DNA from: Fibrobacter succinogenes
GTDB taxonomy: Bacteria > Fibrobacterota > Fibrobacteria > Fibrobacterales > Fibrobacteraceae
Reading direction: 5' to 3'
Assembly (NCBI GenBank): GCA_902800345.1
Contig: CADCDO010000021.1
Coordinates: forward strand, 1 to 64,000
DNA length: 64,000 nt
Below the pieces are notes generated by a model that was given only the letters and a program-made list of their open reading frames with translations, had not been told where the DNA came from and made no database searches. Shown one piece after another: positions 11,301 to 26,300 of the stretch (the stretch's first letter is position 1; each line of letters starts with the position of its first letter). The translations under genes were made by a program, and so were the position numbers.

Positions 11301-14300
11301 ATGGAATCCACCGGCGGTAATTTCATCGCGAGCACCAACATCAAATCCTACAGACTTGATAGAAGACGCTTCACGCGCAATACCGTCCGTCTGCTTTTCG
11401 AGATTGTCTCCAACCTTGGATATCTTCGTATGAATAGTCTCGTAACTCGTGATGGCACCATCGACTTTCTTTTCGTAGCCCAAGTTCGTAACAACATTAC
11501 CTTCGGCATTCCTGTACTGGATATTACCCATATCGCCGAATGCAATCACGCCCTTCGACACATCGATCTTATCAGCACCTTCACCACCGAAGATTATCAT
11601 GCCATTCTTGGTGACTCCATTCGAATCAGCCTTGATGATATCATCACCTTCGTCCGTATTGATTACAAGTTTGCCATCGGCTTCATCCTTATAGCTGCTG
11701 ACTGTAACCTTGTCCTCGCCCTTACTCGTATTCACGACAGTAAAGGTCTGGAATCCATCTTCACGATAGAGAGTCTTCGAAACATCAACAGTATCCTTGC
11801 CAGAGCCAAGGTTGTATTCGCCGTACTCGAAGTTGTTGGAAACGATCTTACCCTTCAATTCACTATGAGTAAACTGAGCGGAATCTGCGATAACCTTTCC
11901 ATCTTCAGAGTACGAACTCAAGGCACTTGAAGCATCTAAAGAAGAATCCTGGTTATTCACAAAGATGCGGTCTGTATTATCAGCTTCATCGGTGAAGAGG
12001 TAATCCTTCGGACCAGAGAACATCGCCTTCAGACTGTTCTTATCAAATCCTTCCAAGGCCGCATTTAGCGTAATCGTATGTTTGTCTTCCGAAACATTTT
12101 CTATACGGAACCAATCAGATTCGACATCATTCTTGATGAATTTGACCGTTTCGCCAACCTTAACATTTGTAGCATCCTTCAAGAGAATTTCTGTTTTGGA
12201 CGCCGAGATCGAATCGACGGGGTTCAATTGGGTAGCGTCATAAGAGTTTCGTTCATTGTATTTAGAAGCACTCTCAATATCATTTCCCATTTTGAACTTG
12301 TGCTTATAACGGAGGACCTCGGGATTATCGAAGTCCGCGCTCATGCCTACGCCTTCACCATAAGCATACACATCACCTTCAACATCGCTAATGACATTCT
12401 TACTCGATTCAACCGTTGTCCAGCCGTATTCTTCTACGACTTCATCCGATTTCGCAGTTACAGTTATCGTCTTCGTTGTTTCACCGTTCTTAAATTCAAG
12501 GATAATACATTCACCTGAATTTACACCATCCGAAACATCAAGTTGGGCACTTGCCGGTTGGTTCTTTTCAGAAACAACTTCAGACGCACTGATCTTTACA
12601 AATACAGATTTACCCGCAGCAATTTCACCCGTATAATTCACGATGAAGGACGTTGCATTCCAATCAGAAGCTTCCGTCAGCACATGTGAAATCGGAGTTT
12701 GATCATCAACAGCAGTAAATGTCAACTGTTCACAGGTTTTACTTGACTTTTGATTTTCTATACCCTGCGCGTCGACAAACCTTGTATTGGCTTCAACAGT
12801 CACTTTTCCATGCAATGTTGCCAGACGATTGTTTGAATTATTGTAGAACACAAGGCTATCACCGTTCAACGCATAGTATATGCTTGCATCATGGCCACAT
12901 TCAGCCTTAGTGAACACTTCATTACCATTATACTTAACAGAAAGAAGCTTATTAACAAATACATCCTTATTATCTTCTTGAACCTTTGCAGCAAGGTTAT
13001 CATATACCAAGCGGAGTTTAGAACCATCCAAGCGCATCGTATTGGCTCGATAGTTCACAACCAAGGTCTTGTTCTTAAATTCATCAAGATTGACTAGAGA
13101 GAGAACTCCGTCATTCCTTACAAAATCAGTACCTAAAGTCAGCACTCTATCACTATTTTGTACATAAACAGAGAATTCTCCATTCACGAAATCAAACTGT
13201 TCAGCAAATTCTCCAAGATAAATATCCTGTTCTTGGACATTGAATTCGTCAGTTCGAGTCAACAGATTTTTAAACTCGTTGGTAACCGATTTATCGTCCT
13301 CTACATTTACGGAGATAACATTGACGGAGCGACTCAATTCAACATCACCGGAATTTTCCGAAGACGACCAGACACTCATTGCCGTAATAGAAGAAACAAG
13401 CGTATCTTCAAGTAACTTATCCGAAAGAGCCTTGACTTCAACAGCAACAATTCTATTAGATTCACTTAACTCAAATTCAATTTCATTCGAATAAGCGGTA
13501 ATGTTATTGTTGTCGCCGTCAAAAGTCTGTTGGCCAATAAGGACGCCCTTATCACCACGCTGTAAAGCCGTGGTCGAAAGCATCGGAACAGTCAACTTGA
13601 CGTTGATTACACCATTTTTCAAGTCACCAGAATAGCCGATATAGAATACACCGGTCTGACCTTCCTTAACGGAAATATGATCAAGATCAATATAATCGGC
13701 CTTTGACGAATAGAATACCGTCGGTTGCGAACTTGTATCCAAAACAGTGAACTTTTCATTATACAGCACACCGCTTCCGACATTTTCATCAGCACGAGAA
13801 ACTTGGTCAGCATCAAGTCCTTCGGACTCCTTAGTCACGATTTCGTACTTCACATAGTTTGTCTGACCATCCGTATCGGAACTGCGTAGAGTCTTGGATT
13901 CGTCCAGACCACCAATAGAAACGGTATCGTTTCCGTGACCTCCATTGATGACTGTCGTTTCACCCTTATTATTCCCGAGAACATGGAACATGTCATCGCC
14001 AGCACCGGCGTCAAAATTGGTCGATTCGACACCAGCAACCTTTATACCAACAGAATTACTGAGCAAGCCATCCTTCGAAATAACGACCGTATCGTCTCCA
14101 GTTGTACCCGCAACATTCAACAAATCGTTACCGGTACCGCCATCGACCGATAGGGTTCCGCTTTCGACCGGTTCTGCAACATCACTCGCATTGTCAGGTT
14201 TCTTAAGGTAATTATAGATGGAGAATGTATCATCACCTCTACCACCGGCCATACTCAAATCGCCGATATTATGCAGCGAAGTAAACGAATCATTTCCAAC

Positions 14301-17300
14301 ACCGCCCTCGATATTCAAGCTCGAGCCCTTGGTAACACCGTCGCTCAAATACTTCTCGTCGGTTGTCAGAACCGTATTAAATCCATCATCCGCCGCAATT
14401 CCCTGTGTATTAGCGTTTCGTTCAGAATTGAACAATTGACCCACTTGGAACGAATCATCACCAGCACCACCATCAACATTGGTCGTCTTGGCGGTACCAT
14501 CGATAGTTACCTTGTCATTACCTCCATTGGCATTCAAGTTGACAACATCGACACCGCTCGTAAAGTTGATACGTTCAATATTTTCGTTGCCAACTTCATC
14601 CTTCGGAATATTGGAATCCGGCAATAGTGCGACAAAGCCCAAAGAACCGTCCTTGTTCATGCGCATGAGCAAATTGTCATTGTATTCCGTGCCTTCAATG
14701 ATAAGCGTATCCGTATCGCGATTATCCGTTCCGGAATCAGTAATATTCGCATAATTCGTTTCGCTTTCACCCATCAGGTTCACGAAGATCTGATCGCTAC
14801 CACCCTGGCCATCGACAAAGTCCATGCCCGGTCCCGTAGAGATCTTATCGTTACCGCCCTTAGAGTTAGACGTTACATCCTTGAAAATATTGTTTAGCAA
14901 GCCTTTATTTTCACCGAATGTTATCTGTCCGCCATCAAACGCATTCTCGTAGTTCTTATCGTAATCAAGGATGCCGTCATCACCATACAAGCTATCGTTA
15001 CCGGCACTTCCATCAATGATGTCATCACCTGCACCGCCGTAAATGATGTCGTTGTCAATACCGCCGTTAATGGTATCGTTACCACCATTACCATGAATGA
15101 CATCGTTTCCAATGCCGCCTTCGATAGTATCGCCCTGGTCATTATCCGAAGAATAGCCTCCATCACCAAAGATCAGGTCATCACCTTCGTCACCGTAGAT
15201 ATGGTCTACATCAGCCACACCGGAATCGGTACTATTGGATCCGCCCACCTTGAATTGATCCCTGCTTATAACAGCACCACTCTTAAACTGAGCCGTATTA
15301 AATTCATCACTGAAAAAATTCTTATTAAACAGCGAACTGATATCTAACGAAGCACTGGCTAGCGAATCGCCGAACATGATGTCGTGACCGGAACCACCAT
15401 AGAGGTAATCCTTGCCGGAACCACCAACAATGCGATCATTGCCTTTTTCGCCATAAATAAAGTCTTTATCAGCACCGCCATCGATATTATCATTACCAGC
15501 GCCACCATAGAGGTAATCATTACCAGCACCACCGTCGATTATATCATCGCCACCATCAAGACTGATATCGGTACGGGAAATTTCATCAACAGCATTCTGA
15601 GATACCTTTCGGTTAATTGCGTATTGTGATTCATTTGCATCAATAGCAAATTCAACCCTACCTCCATCACCGAAGATGATATCGTCACCAGCACCACCAT
15701 CAATTTGGTCATTGCCAGCACCGCCAATAATGATGTCTCTACTATTACCAGCAACGATTACATCATTACCAGCAATACCGGAGTCAACATAAGCCTCGAC
15801 AACATACTTATGCTTAGCATTGTCTCCCTCTTTTTCTTCATCAATACGAGCAATACCCGTATCGCCAAAGATAATGTTTAGACCGTTAGCACCCTTGATA
15901 TTGTCACTTCCGGAACCGCCCCAAATGATTGCTGCATAACCATCTGAAATAGTCAACCCAGACAAATCAATGTTATCGTTACCATCACCACCATTGATTT
16001 CGATATCAAAGTTGGCGTTTCCTCTCAATATAACCTTATCATCACCGGCACCGGCATTAATGATAAGTTTCCTACCCGACTTGACTTTTACCTTCTTTTT
16101 ACCATTGGCCCAAGATACGGTATCACCATTTAGATCGAGAACCAATGTTTCGTTGACATCAGTGAGCGTCGGGTTAGTCTTGTCCGTCGAAATTCTATCA
16201 CCCGCATTCGGTCCCACATGACCCACGACATCGCCTGTTTCGTTCTGTGAGGCCATCACAGGAATAGAGGAATGCGTGTAATCAAACTTGAACAAGGTAA
16301 TATCGCCCGTGATATTCCATTTCTTGGTATAGAACAGCAAATCAACGTAAGCATAAAGCTTTGCAGTAATCTTACCATTTACATCAAAGAGACCAAATAG
16401 ACCGTCTTCGATGATAATCTGGCCCATTTCGCTCAAGCGAACCTTACCATCATGATTCGGGTCGTAAAGGTTGAAGCCCACATTGATGCCAACACCACCA
16501 CCAATACCAGCAGACACACCTATGTTGATTTCTGCAGAGGCGGTAAGACCACCATAGAACGAAAGTTCGTTGACGTCAACACCATTACTGTCCCAGTCGG
16601 CTACATAGAAACCATTGAGCAATCGGCTAAAGTCCTTATAATCGCTCTTGACCCATTGACGAATGCCAAGCGTATCGTAACCAAATGCGAGCTGGATCGT
16701 AGCACCGAACGAAACGCCCAGACGTGCACCAAGCGGTCCCCAGATACGGATAAACTGACTCCATTCAAAATCGAAGCAGAGCTGAGGCATGGTATATCTG
16801 ACGAGATCGATATCTTCACCAAGCAGGAGCTTGAATATTTTAGAAGGATTGCTCCAGATAAACTCCCATGCGCCAGTCCCTACGCTATGGAGACCTTGAC
16901 TCTTCATTACGGAATTGGCCTGATCCTGAATACTATTATTTGCAAGAGCTGAAGCGTACGTGTCGAGATAAGAATCAAGCGAGGAACTAGACGACTTACC
17001 TCTTAAGAATCTATCAGCAGCTTCTTCTCCTTCATTCTCAGCGCCATCAATCAGCATGAAATTGCCCAACCTAATCGCCAAGCCCTTGCCGTTCATCGTC
17101 GAAATCGTCTTGGAAAGCGCAATCAAGTCCTTGATGGCATAAATCATGGAATCATCGAACTTGCCCTTGCTAAACTGTTTGGCCAAGTCAAGCGGAGTAA
17201 TCTTGATTCCAAGGTCCTTAAGCACAGGGAACGGAGTCGTCAAGAAGTCGATAAGCGGTTCAAGAGGTTCAATCACTTTCTGGATCTTGGAAACAATAGG

Positions 17301-20300
17301 TCCAAGAACTCCACCGATAAAGGAACCCATATCCAGTTCAATATCTGTAAAGCCAAGATTTTTTATCTTCGATTCTTTAGGCTTAGTGACATCATCCGAT
17401 CCATATTCCCATTCAAACTTAAATCTTCCATTAATATTGGGGAACTTCGGTGTATTTCTTTCAACATCCTTCGTTATACCGACGGTAATTTTGGCATTAA
17501 TATTAACAGATGCTGAATAATCGAATGTCGGCATGGCAAATGCATTAGAAAGTTTTACAATGCCATACCCTCTATTAGCAAGATCCTTACTCGATACATA
17601 ATTATTGACTTGTTCATCAGTCAGCTTTTCATATTCTTGTGAGCCCTTTAAACTAGTCGATTGTCCAGAATTAGCGTTATACAAAACACTACTTGGATTA
17701 TTCAAATCAACGCCAAAATCAAGTTCAATCTTGGCATCTTCAGGCTTTGATATATCTAAAGAAAGTCCCAAACCGGCCAACGAACCAAGTATTTTTCCGT
17801 CTAAGGAAGCAATCGCCTTGACGTCAATTTCATTGCCATTTCCAAAGATGAAATAGAACCCATTATCCTTGGAAATACCGAAACCAAATTCAAGCGCCCA
17901 TGAGAGCGAAAGATTAAGCCCCATATTCGAAGAAAGGCCAAGACCAGGGAATCCCAAATCGAAATCTATGGATTTACCGTAATCGTACAATCCACCTAAG
18001 TTGAAGAACCATTCCGCAGAATCCTTTGTGGAACGATACCAAGTTCCCTTTCCACTATTATTCCCCGATTGCGTCCAGTCGCTGTTTCCGGTCCAATCAA
18101 AGTAGTAATTATCACTCTTATCATAGCTAACGTTGCGCAAATAATCGCCAAACAAGTCATTCATCTTGTTGGCAACCATTTCAGCCGTCAAACCAGTTGA
18201 TTCATAAACAAACTTCGAGAACGGATCAAGAACCTTATTTCTAAGAACGCTCAAGAAATCGACACCCGTACTTAAAGCAGAACCAATCACAGGAACAGAC
18301 TTGAGTTTACTTCCCATGTTGCTATTCATGCCGCTTTCCAGCATTTCGAACAGGTTATTCAACCCGGCGACTGCAAGCTTTATTTGACTGAACCAATCAA
18401 GGTTAGCGAAATCGGCAAGCTGTTCAATTTTTTCATAGACATCCGAGAAATCGACAATTAGATTATTATTCAAAGAATCAAAACTATCTTCTCGTCCGGT
18501 CTTTATGCCAACACCGAAATTACCATTGCCGATATCTTTAAGATCGTACAAAGACTCCTTATTTTGTTCGCTCTGACTGCTCATATAGGCCTTCATGGCC
18601 TTATCAACAGCCTTTTGAGCACTTGAGAACGTCGTATTCTTCTTGAATTCAACTTCACCATCCATGCACTTGCCAATAAATATATCGCCTAGCGACATAT
18701 TGCACACAGAAATCGGAAGTTTACCGAAAATCGCTACAGGTATCGTATACTTGAATTTTTCAGAATCATCAAGGGTAGAATCAGCAAAATCGTTGAGATT
18801 TTTACCACTGATATTCAGCGAGCCATCAAAACAAGCCTTGCCATAAATAAAGGCATCATTTTTGTCGGAACCCACAGAAATCAGGTTACTCAACAAGCTC
18901 TTATCGTCCCCTGTATTAATGCCTAAATCAAAGCTCAGTTTGTCACCAGCAATAACAATTTCAGCGCCAAAATTAATGGGTTGGGTAAGCATCAAATCCA
19001 ATTTAAACGCTTCGGTGCCAAAATTCATTTGTGCTGAGAAGCCGAACCAGAATCCACCTGAAACAGAAAGGTCTATATTACCCTGGACACCGCTACTATT
19101 TCCACCGAAGTTGAATCTATGGCGAGTTGCAAAATTCTTTTGAACATCAAAACAGAGTTCAAAGCCATTAAAGACTTGTTTTGACTCGCCATTATCTGTG
19201 ACAGTTTTATACACAGGTTTCAATTCAAATAACTTTCCACCATTGTGCGAATCGAGATTAAATTCCACAAGGTAGGAATTCAACATGTCACCAAATTTTT
19301 GGATAGTCGTTACCTTTTCTGCGCGAAGCTTTGCAATAATACCCCGCAAATCATTGGCAACATCCACCAAATCCCTTACAGACTTGTTGATAACAGGAAT
19401 CTTAACATCTGTCTTTTTAGTAACGGCATCTATACGGTCAATCAGAGTTTCAAGCAACGCATATAGATTTTCTATCGAGAAATTCTTGAATTGTGCAAGA
19501 ATATCTTCAAACGCTTTATCGTTGAAATCTAAATCGCCTTCCAGCCTATAATGATCTTGATTTAATACCTTAATATTTCCAGCAACTAGTTCAGTCGCAT
19601 TACCAAGCACATCGGCATAAGCTTTAAGTTCAAAGCCGTTTTCACCTTCCCCAAGATCTAATGTTGGAGAAGCTTTAAACCCTAAAATATCAGCAGTTTC
19701 ATCTTTGCCAGCTTTAGTAAGTGTAAACGATGCTTTCAGAGCAGCACTGCCATCTGCAATGACATCAACGCCCAGGAATCCAATGGATGCAGTGGCGCTT
19801 GCAACATATACAGCCCCACTCCAATCATTTGAATCGCTCTTTTTAACACCATCAATCGAAGTTAAGGAAACTTCCAATGATTCTATATATTTATTCTCGG
19901 CATCAAGATTAACTTTTAAAATCCTATAGTATTTATCAGCAACTTTTATAAATCCATCGGCGTTATAGACATAATCTTTTTGATTAAGCTTGAGGATAAC
20001 ACGGTCATTCTTAACTTCTTTACCATTAAAATCAACCGCATTGCCCATTGAAAGCGACAAATCAGCGTTCAACGAAATATTTTCAAGGCTAATGGCCTTA
20101 GCCCAATCGATTTCCACCAACGAGGCACCGACAATTTTCCATATATCGCCAACTTTCCGAGCCTTTTGTCCAGCACTAAATCCGAGCCATTCAAGGACCT
20201 TGCTTGTACCAATAGTTTCTATAGCGAAGTCAGTTTCATTTGCATCTAATGAAGTAATTTCAAGATGATCACCCACTATTGCTATATGATAACTTGACAG

Positions 20301-23300
20301 CTGACCATCAATTTTCGAAACCAGTTCACCAATGGTACTTTCATCCGTTGTTGACGCATCGGTTTTTAAATTCAAAGCATCATTACCAGAGAAAAATTCC
20401 TGGAAATTAACTTTATCGTTTCCAATCTTGAAATCTGAATTTAGATTGGTCAACTGCGTCACATTAGGAGTATCCCCAGTGTCTTTGTAAATATTAATAG
20501 AGACATTACTTTCTGTCGAAGTAAATACTATTTTCTCATCTACCACATTTACCGATACACCGGACACCGATAAAGCTTTTATTGTAGCATCAATAGCATT
20601 CGCAAGGCTGGACATCTTTACGCAATCGCTCGTATTAACGTAAACATGCTCACCACCCACGTCTATATCAAGCACACAATTTGAATTTTTAACAATAAAC
20701 GCTTCACTGTTGCTCTTTATACTTACAATCCATTTTGAAGTCACCACACCAGAATTAGCTTCCGTAACATTAACTTCGCTATAGACAAATTCTAAATTGC
20801 CATTGAATGCGCTAAGATCGATATCCCGAACGGCATCTTCTGCAGCATCGACATCGTCAAATTCTTCATCGAAAATCCATGGAATAAACGTTACGTTTTT
20901 CAGCATGTTTTCTTTATACAGAGAAGGATCTTTACTATTTGAATTCGAATCGATTTCATAAATAAACGTTCCCTTCAAACCACTTGTTTTTACTACAGCT
21001 GAAGGCGTTATTTCACCAGAAATGCGCATGTAAGTGATATCATTCGCATCAGTTCCACAGAGATAATAATGAAGAACATTCACCTCACCACGGTCATTCG
21101 TGGTATAACCTTGAATTCTTCTTGGATCACATCCGAAAATGACATTACCATTAGAATCCACATCCACCACGTATATGCCATACGTGTTCATAACGGAGCG
21201 GCCTTCTTCAACACCTGAAGGAAGTTCTACACGATCTCCATACTTTTGCAAATCTAAGTATTCATTTATCTGATTCTTAAGTGTTTTTTCTAGAATGATC
21301 CCAGTTTGTACAAGATCACTAATCGTTTTTTCTTTTATTTCAATGAAATCGGTCTTACCAGCCTCATTTGATTTCACAAAACTAATTTTCCAAATTCTGC
21401 TACCATTTGAATCGGATACAGTTCCACAACTTACAGTCTGCAGATTGGTTCCAATGAGTTTCAATTCTGCAAATGCATCACCACCAGAAGATGCCGATTC
21501 ATCATCAGAATATCCCTTTTCGATATCAAACTTCTGTTTTGCGGTAACATAAAGACAATTGTCTGATGTAAATCCAATACTATATGGATCCGAATCTGTT
21601 ACATCATTCCAAGTTTCTGTAGAACCAATTTCTGCATTTGCATTGATTTTAATTGTTCCAAGAGTAGAATTATCACTTTCACTAGAAACTTCACTGTTGA
21701 CTAGTTTAACGTACAAATCATGGTCAAAACTACGTTTGTTCTGGACTTCAAAAGTTGCGTAGTAAGAGTCCTTTGTAATATCAATCTTTTTGCCATCTAC
21801 ATCCTTATTTTTCTCAATACCGACATTTGAAAGTTTTGTATCTTCGTCCAAGTTTTCACGAGAAAAATCAATTTTCAATACAAAAGATATACCAGCATTT
21901 GCGGAAACATTGATATATCCATTTGTAGAAACATTCGCCAAAGAATTCTTCAAGACATTGGCAAAATTCAAACCAAAATCATAACTCTTAGTAAACGTAA
22001 GATTGAATTGAAGCTTACTGCTTAAAATCGTATCAGTGCCAATTGCTTCAGTCACCCCTTCTGCATCTGAATAATAGCCTAGGAGATTACAAACATCTGA
22101 ATCAACTCCAAATACTGTTTTCCAGGAATCATTAAATACATTGACAAATTCTTCGATATCGCCAAAACGCTTTTTATATTTACCATCTATACATTCAAGG
22201 AGACCATAGGGACAATCATTTGTTCCGTCACCGTAAACGACTTTTTCAACTTTTTCGACAATATCTACAACCTTCTCGATCGAACCGTCAAGGAAATCGA
22301 GTTTCGTATTGCTTTCAACCAAGCTACGCAAAGCCGTCTGCAACGTATTCAATACTGCATGGACCTGGTTAAGGAGAGCATCTCCAGAAAGTGACGCATA
22401 TTGCTTGATGGAATCCGGAATCAACCATTCATTGTTTCCAAAGTCGTAACCGAAGTTATCCAATTGACTTTGATTATCTACAGTTAGAAGAGTCGTACCT
22501 CCTGCAGCAAGCTTTATCTTTGTATAGGTAAGTGTAATATTGTCCGGATCAACGTTTAAGGAACCGGAGCCATCATTATTAAGACTTACAGCAAAATTAA
22601 GATGTCCATCATCTAATTGAGCACTAAACAATCCAAGCGAGAACTTATTGATGTCACATCCAAGATTCAGGTCAATTTTATCCAGCGAACAACTTTCAAA
22701 GCTAATATTACCATTTTCGACTTTAACAACCAACTTAAGATAAACATCAAAATCGACATCAAAACCATCAACGCTTAACAAGCCTAAATCAACATTCTTG
22801 GCATATTTGAGCGATTTTGGCGAAAGTTTAAATAGCAGCGTATTTTCACCATCATCCAAATCAAGTAATTGAGCCGTCGATGATGTTGGAGTCGTCAACA
22901 AATCCACAAACGTCAGCACACCATTACTATCATCAACTACTTTATTCAGCATTTCAATGCCAGCAGGTAAATCGCCGCCTATATACCCAACAAATGCATT
23001 CTGCAAAGCATTAATGTCAAGCGTTTTCGCAGTGGCGTCAACAGAACCAGCAAGACCATGCTGAACAAAGTTCCATGTATCACCAAGTTTCTGAACAATA
23101 TCTTTTACTTCAAATTCTTTTCCACCAATATTAAATTTAGCATCCTTCAAGAACGGGATTTCAATATTCCCTATCACAGACAAGATTGTATCAATATTTA
23201 TGAAATTTGCTATATCAAAAGCATCATTACTTTCAAGATTCACATCAAATGTAGGCGCAACAGTGACCGTCAAAGGTTCTCCATTTTTCACCTTCACCGG

Positions 23301-26300
23301 CCATTTATCTGTATTAGAAGAATTTATACCCGGAAGCACTAATTTAAATAGATCAAGAGTCGCTTCAAGAGAAATTTTTCCATCATCGTCATTAATTGCA
23401 AACTTCATCAATACCGTAGCATTGACATCCGTATCAACGTTAGCAACACCTAAATTGAAATTAACATCTCCAATTTTGGTCGTAAATTCAACCGTCACTT
23501 CTTGGTCAATTGTAATCGGGTCAGTAGTACCCAAATCTCCCAAAAGATTAGCTACATCCGTACCATAATCAATTATTATACTTTCAAAAGGATTATTGAC
23601 ATTTGTAATAACCTGTTCAACAAAATTTTTCACTTGAGATAAGTCTAATTTTACATCATCGCCAACTTTATCCACATAACCGTTCAATGCAAAAGATATA
23701 TCTTTTACATTCTTTACATTATCAAGAATCTCAAGCGCTTTATCTTTTAACGTACCGCTGATGTACGGAATATTAATCTGTTCAAGGCTATCCCTTACAA
23801 TCGATAAAGGATCAACGGCTTCAAGAATCGATGAAAAATCTTCAAATTCTGCAGGATAAGCCCAGGTGCCATTGTTATAACCAAGCGATCCGCTTTGTAA
23901 CGTCACTATGGCAACATTTTTATACTTTAATGCAACTTCATCATAAGACAAGCAACAGTTATTTATTTCAAATTTAGCATCTTTCGTACCATCTTGTTCA
24001 TCAACAAAAGATGCCGAGGCCGAAGCGACAAACTTTCCTTCAGAAAGGGCAACCTCTAAGCCCTTAAAATCAAAGCCAGTTATATTATCTTTTTCAAAAC
24101 TAAAATCAAAGCCTCCAAAACCAGCTGATTTCAAAGAAACCGTTCCATTTACATCGACATCAATCGTAAGAGTCACTGAGATTGAGCAATCCGTTGAAAT
24201 ATCACCTAACGAAATATCGCCCAAATCCAATTTATCCAAAGAGCTTGTTTTCGGAGTAAATTTGAACGTAAGAGTCTTTTCGCCTGGAGCGAATTCAAGG
24301 ACATTACTCAAAGCTGTAGCACCACTATCGATACTACCAACAAATGCATAGAATTGGTCCTCTGCATTATCGACAACGGCTTTTTCCACAAGTTCAATCT
24401 TATCGAAAATAGAGCCCATCAAATTCTGCAATTTAGACTTCATCACATCTAAATTCAATTGAATTTTTTCTTGAGCATTATCAACAGCGTCCTTTACAAC
24501 ATCAACAACGCCGTCACCATACAAGGCTTCATTAAAGCTAGTCCAATAACTATCCGCCTCCTTTACTATTTTGAGGATATCGTAATTTTCGCCAGCGATA
24601 TTCAGCGTAAGCTTATCCATGCCCGGAATTTTCAATTTTTCAAGCAAAGAAAGCACGCTAGTAAGAGAGATATCGTCATTCAGTTGTATTTCCGGAATGA
24701 CATAGCTCCATCCATCTGCAGCATTCCAGGAAACAGAAACCTTATTTCCATCAATGGTAAACGGTAAGCCTTCAGGGATAACCTTATCCAAGTCAATATC
24801 AAGATTTACAGAATTAAATTCGACATTATACTTGATTCCCTCTTCATCATTCTTTTCAATCGTAACCTTTAAAGCTATCGAAATCGAGACACCAAGATTT
24901 TCAAGCGAAAGCGTATGGATATTTAATTTATCCAAGTATGCAGTTTGCGGGGTAAACACAAATGTATATTCACCACCTTCCCACTTGTCATAATTCTTTA
25001 AAGCAGAAGATGCCGAGCCCCAAATATCAATTCCGTTGGATAGTTCATCAATAGTGTTAACGGCACCTTGCACGACCTTAATATTCGAAAGCCATGCAAT
25101 CAGTTCACTTTCCTTGCCATCGATAAGATTTTCAAACGTAGACTTCAGAGCGTTTGGATCCATGTCAAACATAGACGCGGATTCAGTCACTTCGACTGCA
25201 GTCTGCAATGCTCGAGAAACATTAGTCCAAACGTTGGATATATTATTAAATATATCGGAAACAGCAATGCTTGTTCCGCCTATCTGCAATTGACAATCCT
25301 TCAAGATAGGCACACTGCTCAACAGCGTATTAACCAGCTCTAACGAAAGTTCTGGCACGCTAAATTCAATTCCATCAACGCCCCATTCTCCAGCTTCATA
25401 GGAAATAACAATGCCATCATCGGCAATTGTAAACGGCAATCCCATGGTACTCGAGGGCTTAATAGCAAACTTAAGCGAATCCAAAGAAACGCTATCCAAG
25501 CTTATTCCGCTAGTTTCATCAACATTAACAGCAAAATTTATGCTGATTTCCGTACCAATCGTTACACTCGGGAGTTTGACGCCATAGACATCAAGTTCAC
25601 TCAATGTCGCATTTTTCGGCTTAAACGTCATCTTAAAGACATTCTGTCCATCATGCAGTCCAAATAAACTACCATCGGCAATTTCACCCAAAAGATTAAA
25701 CGCTTGCGTTTCGGCATCGGCCAACTTGAGATTGATTGTGTCAAGTAAAGCACTCAACTCTGAACCAGCAATTTCAACAAAAGCGTCTTTTAATGCTCCA
25801 ACATCAATGCTATACAAGATATCCGTGACTTCATCCGCTTTTTGCATGGTCTTTGCAATTGCACGAGACAAATCATTTCTTATTGTATCAATTTTAGATG
25901 CAAGTTGCAGAACAGACAAATTCATTTCGCCAATAGGCAGTTTCAAGTCATTGAGGAACGGAATATTTTGCGCTAAATTTATAACACTTTCAAGCGAGAA
26001 TGAATCACCATTGAAAAGCGAAGTAAGACTTGAAATTTCTTCAGGCAAGATCCACTTATCTTCGGCATAAGAGTAGGAGATTTCCCCCGCTCCAAGGCTC
26101 AATAAAGCCGTACTACCCGATTTAAGTTCTATTCCGCTATATGTAAGACCGGCATCACAAGTTTCCACAACAAGATGATTTTTGTCGTTTACAATAGCCA
26201 AGCTTAAATCAAATTTTCCACCCTGAAGAGTTGCAGAAACACCACCCAGCGATATCGTTCCAACGCTAGTTTTTTTCATATCCATGCTGAACTTCTGCAA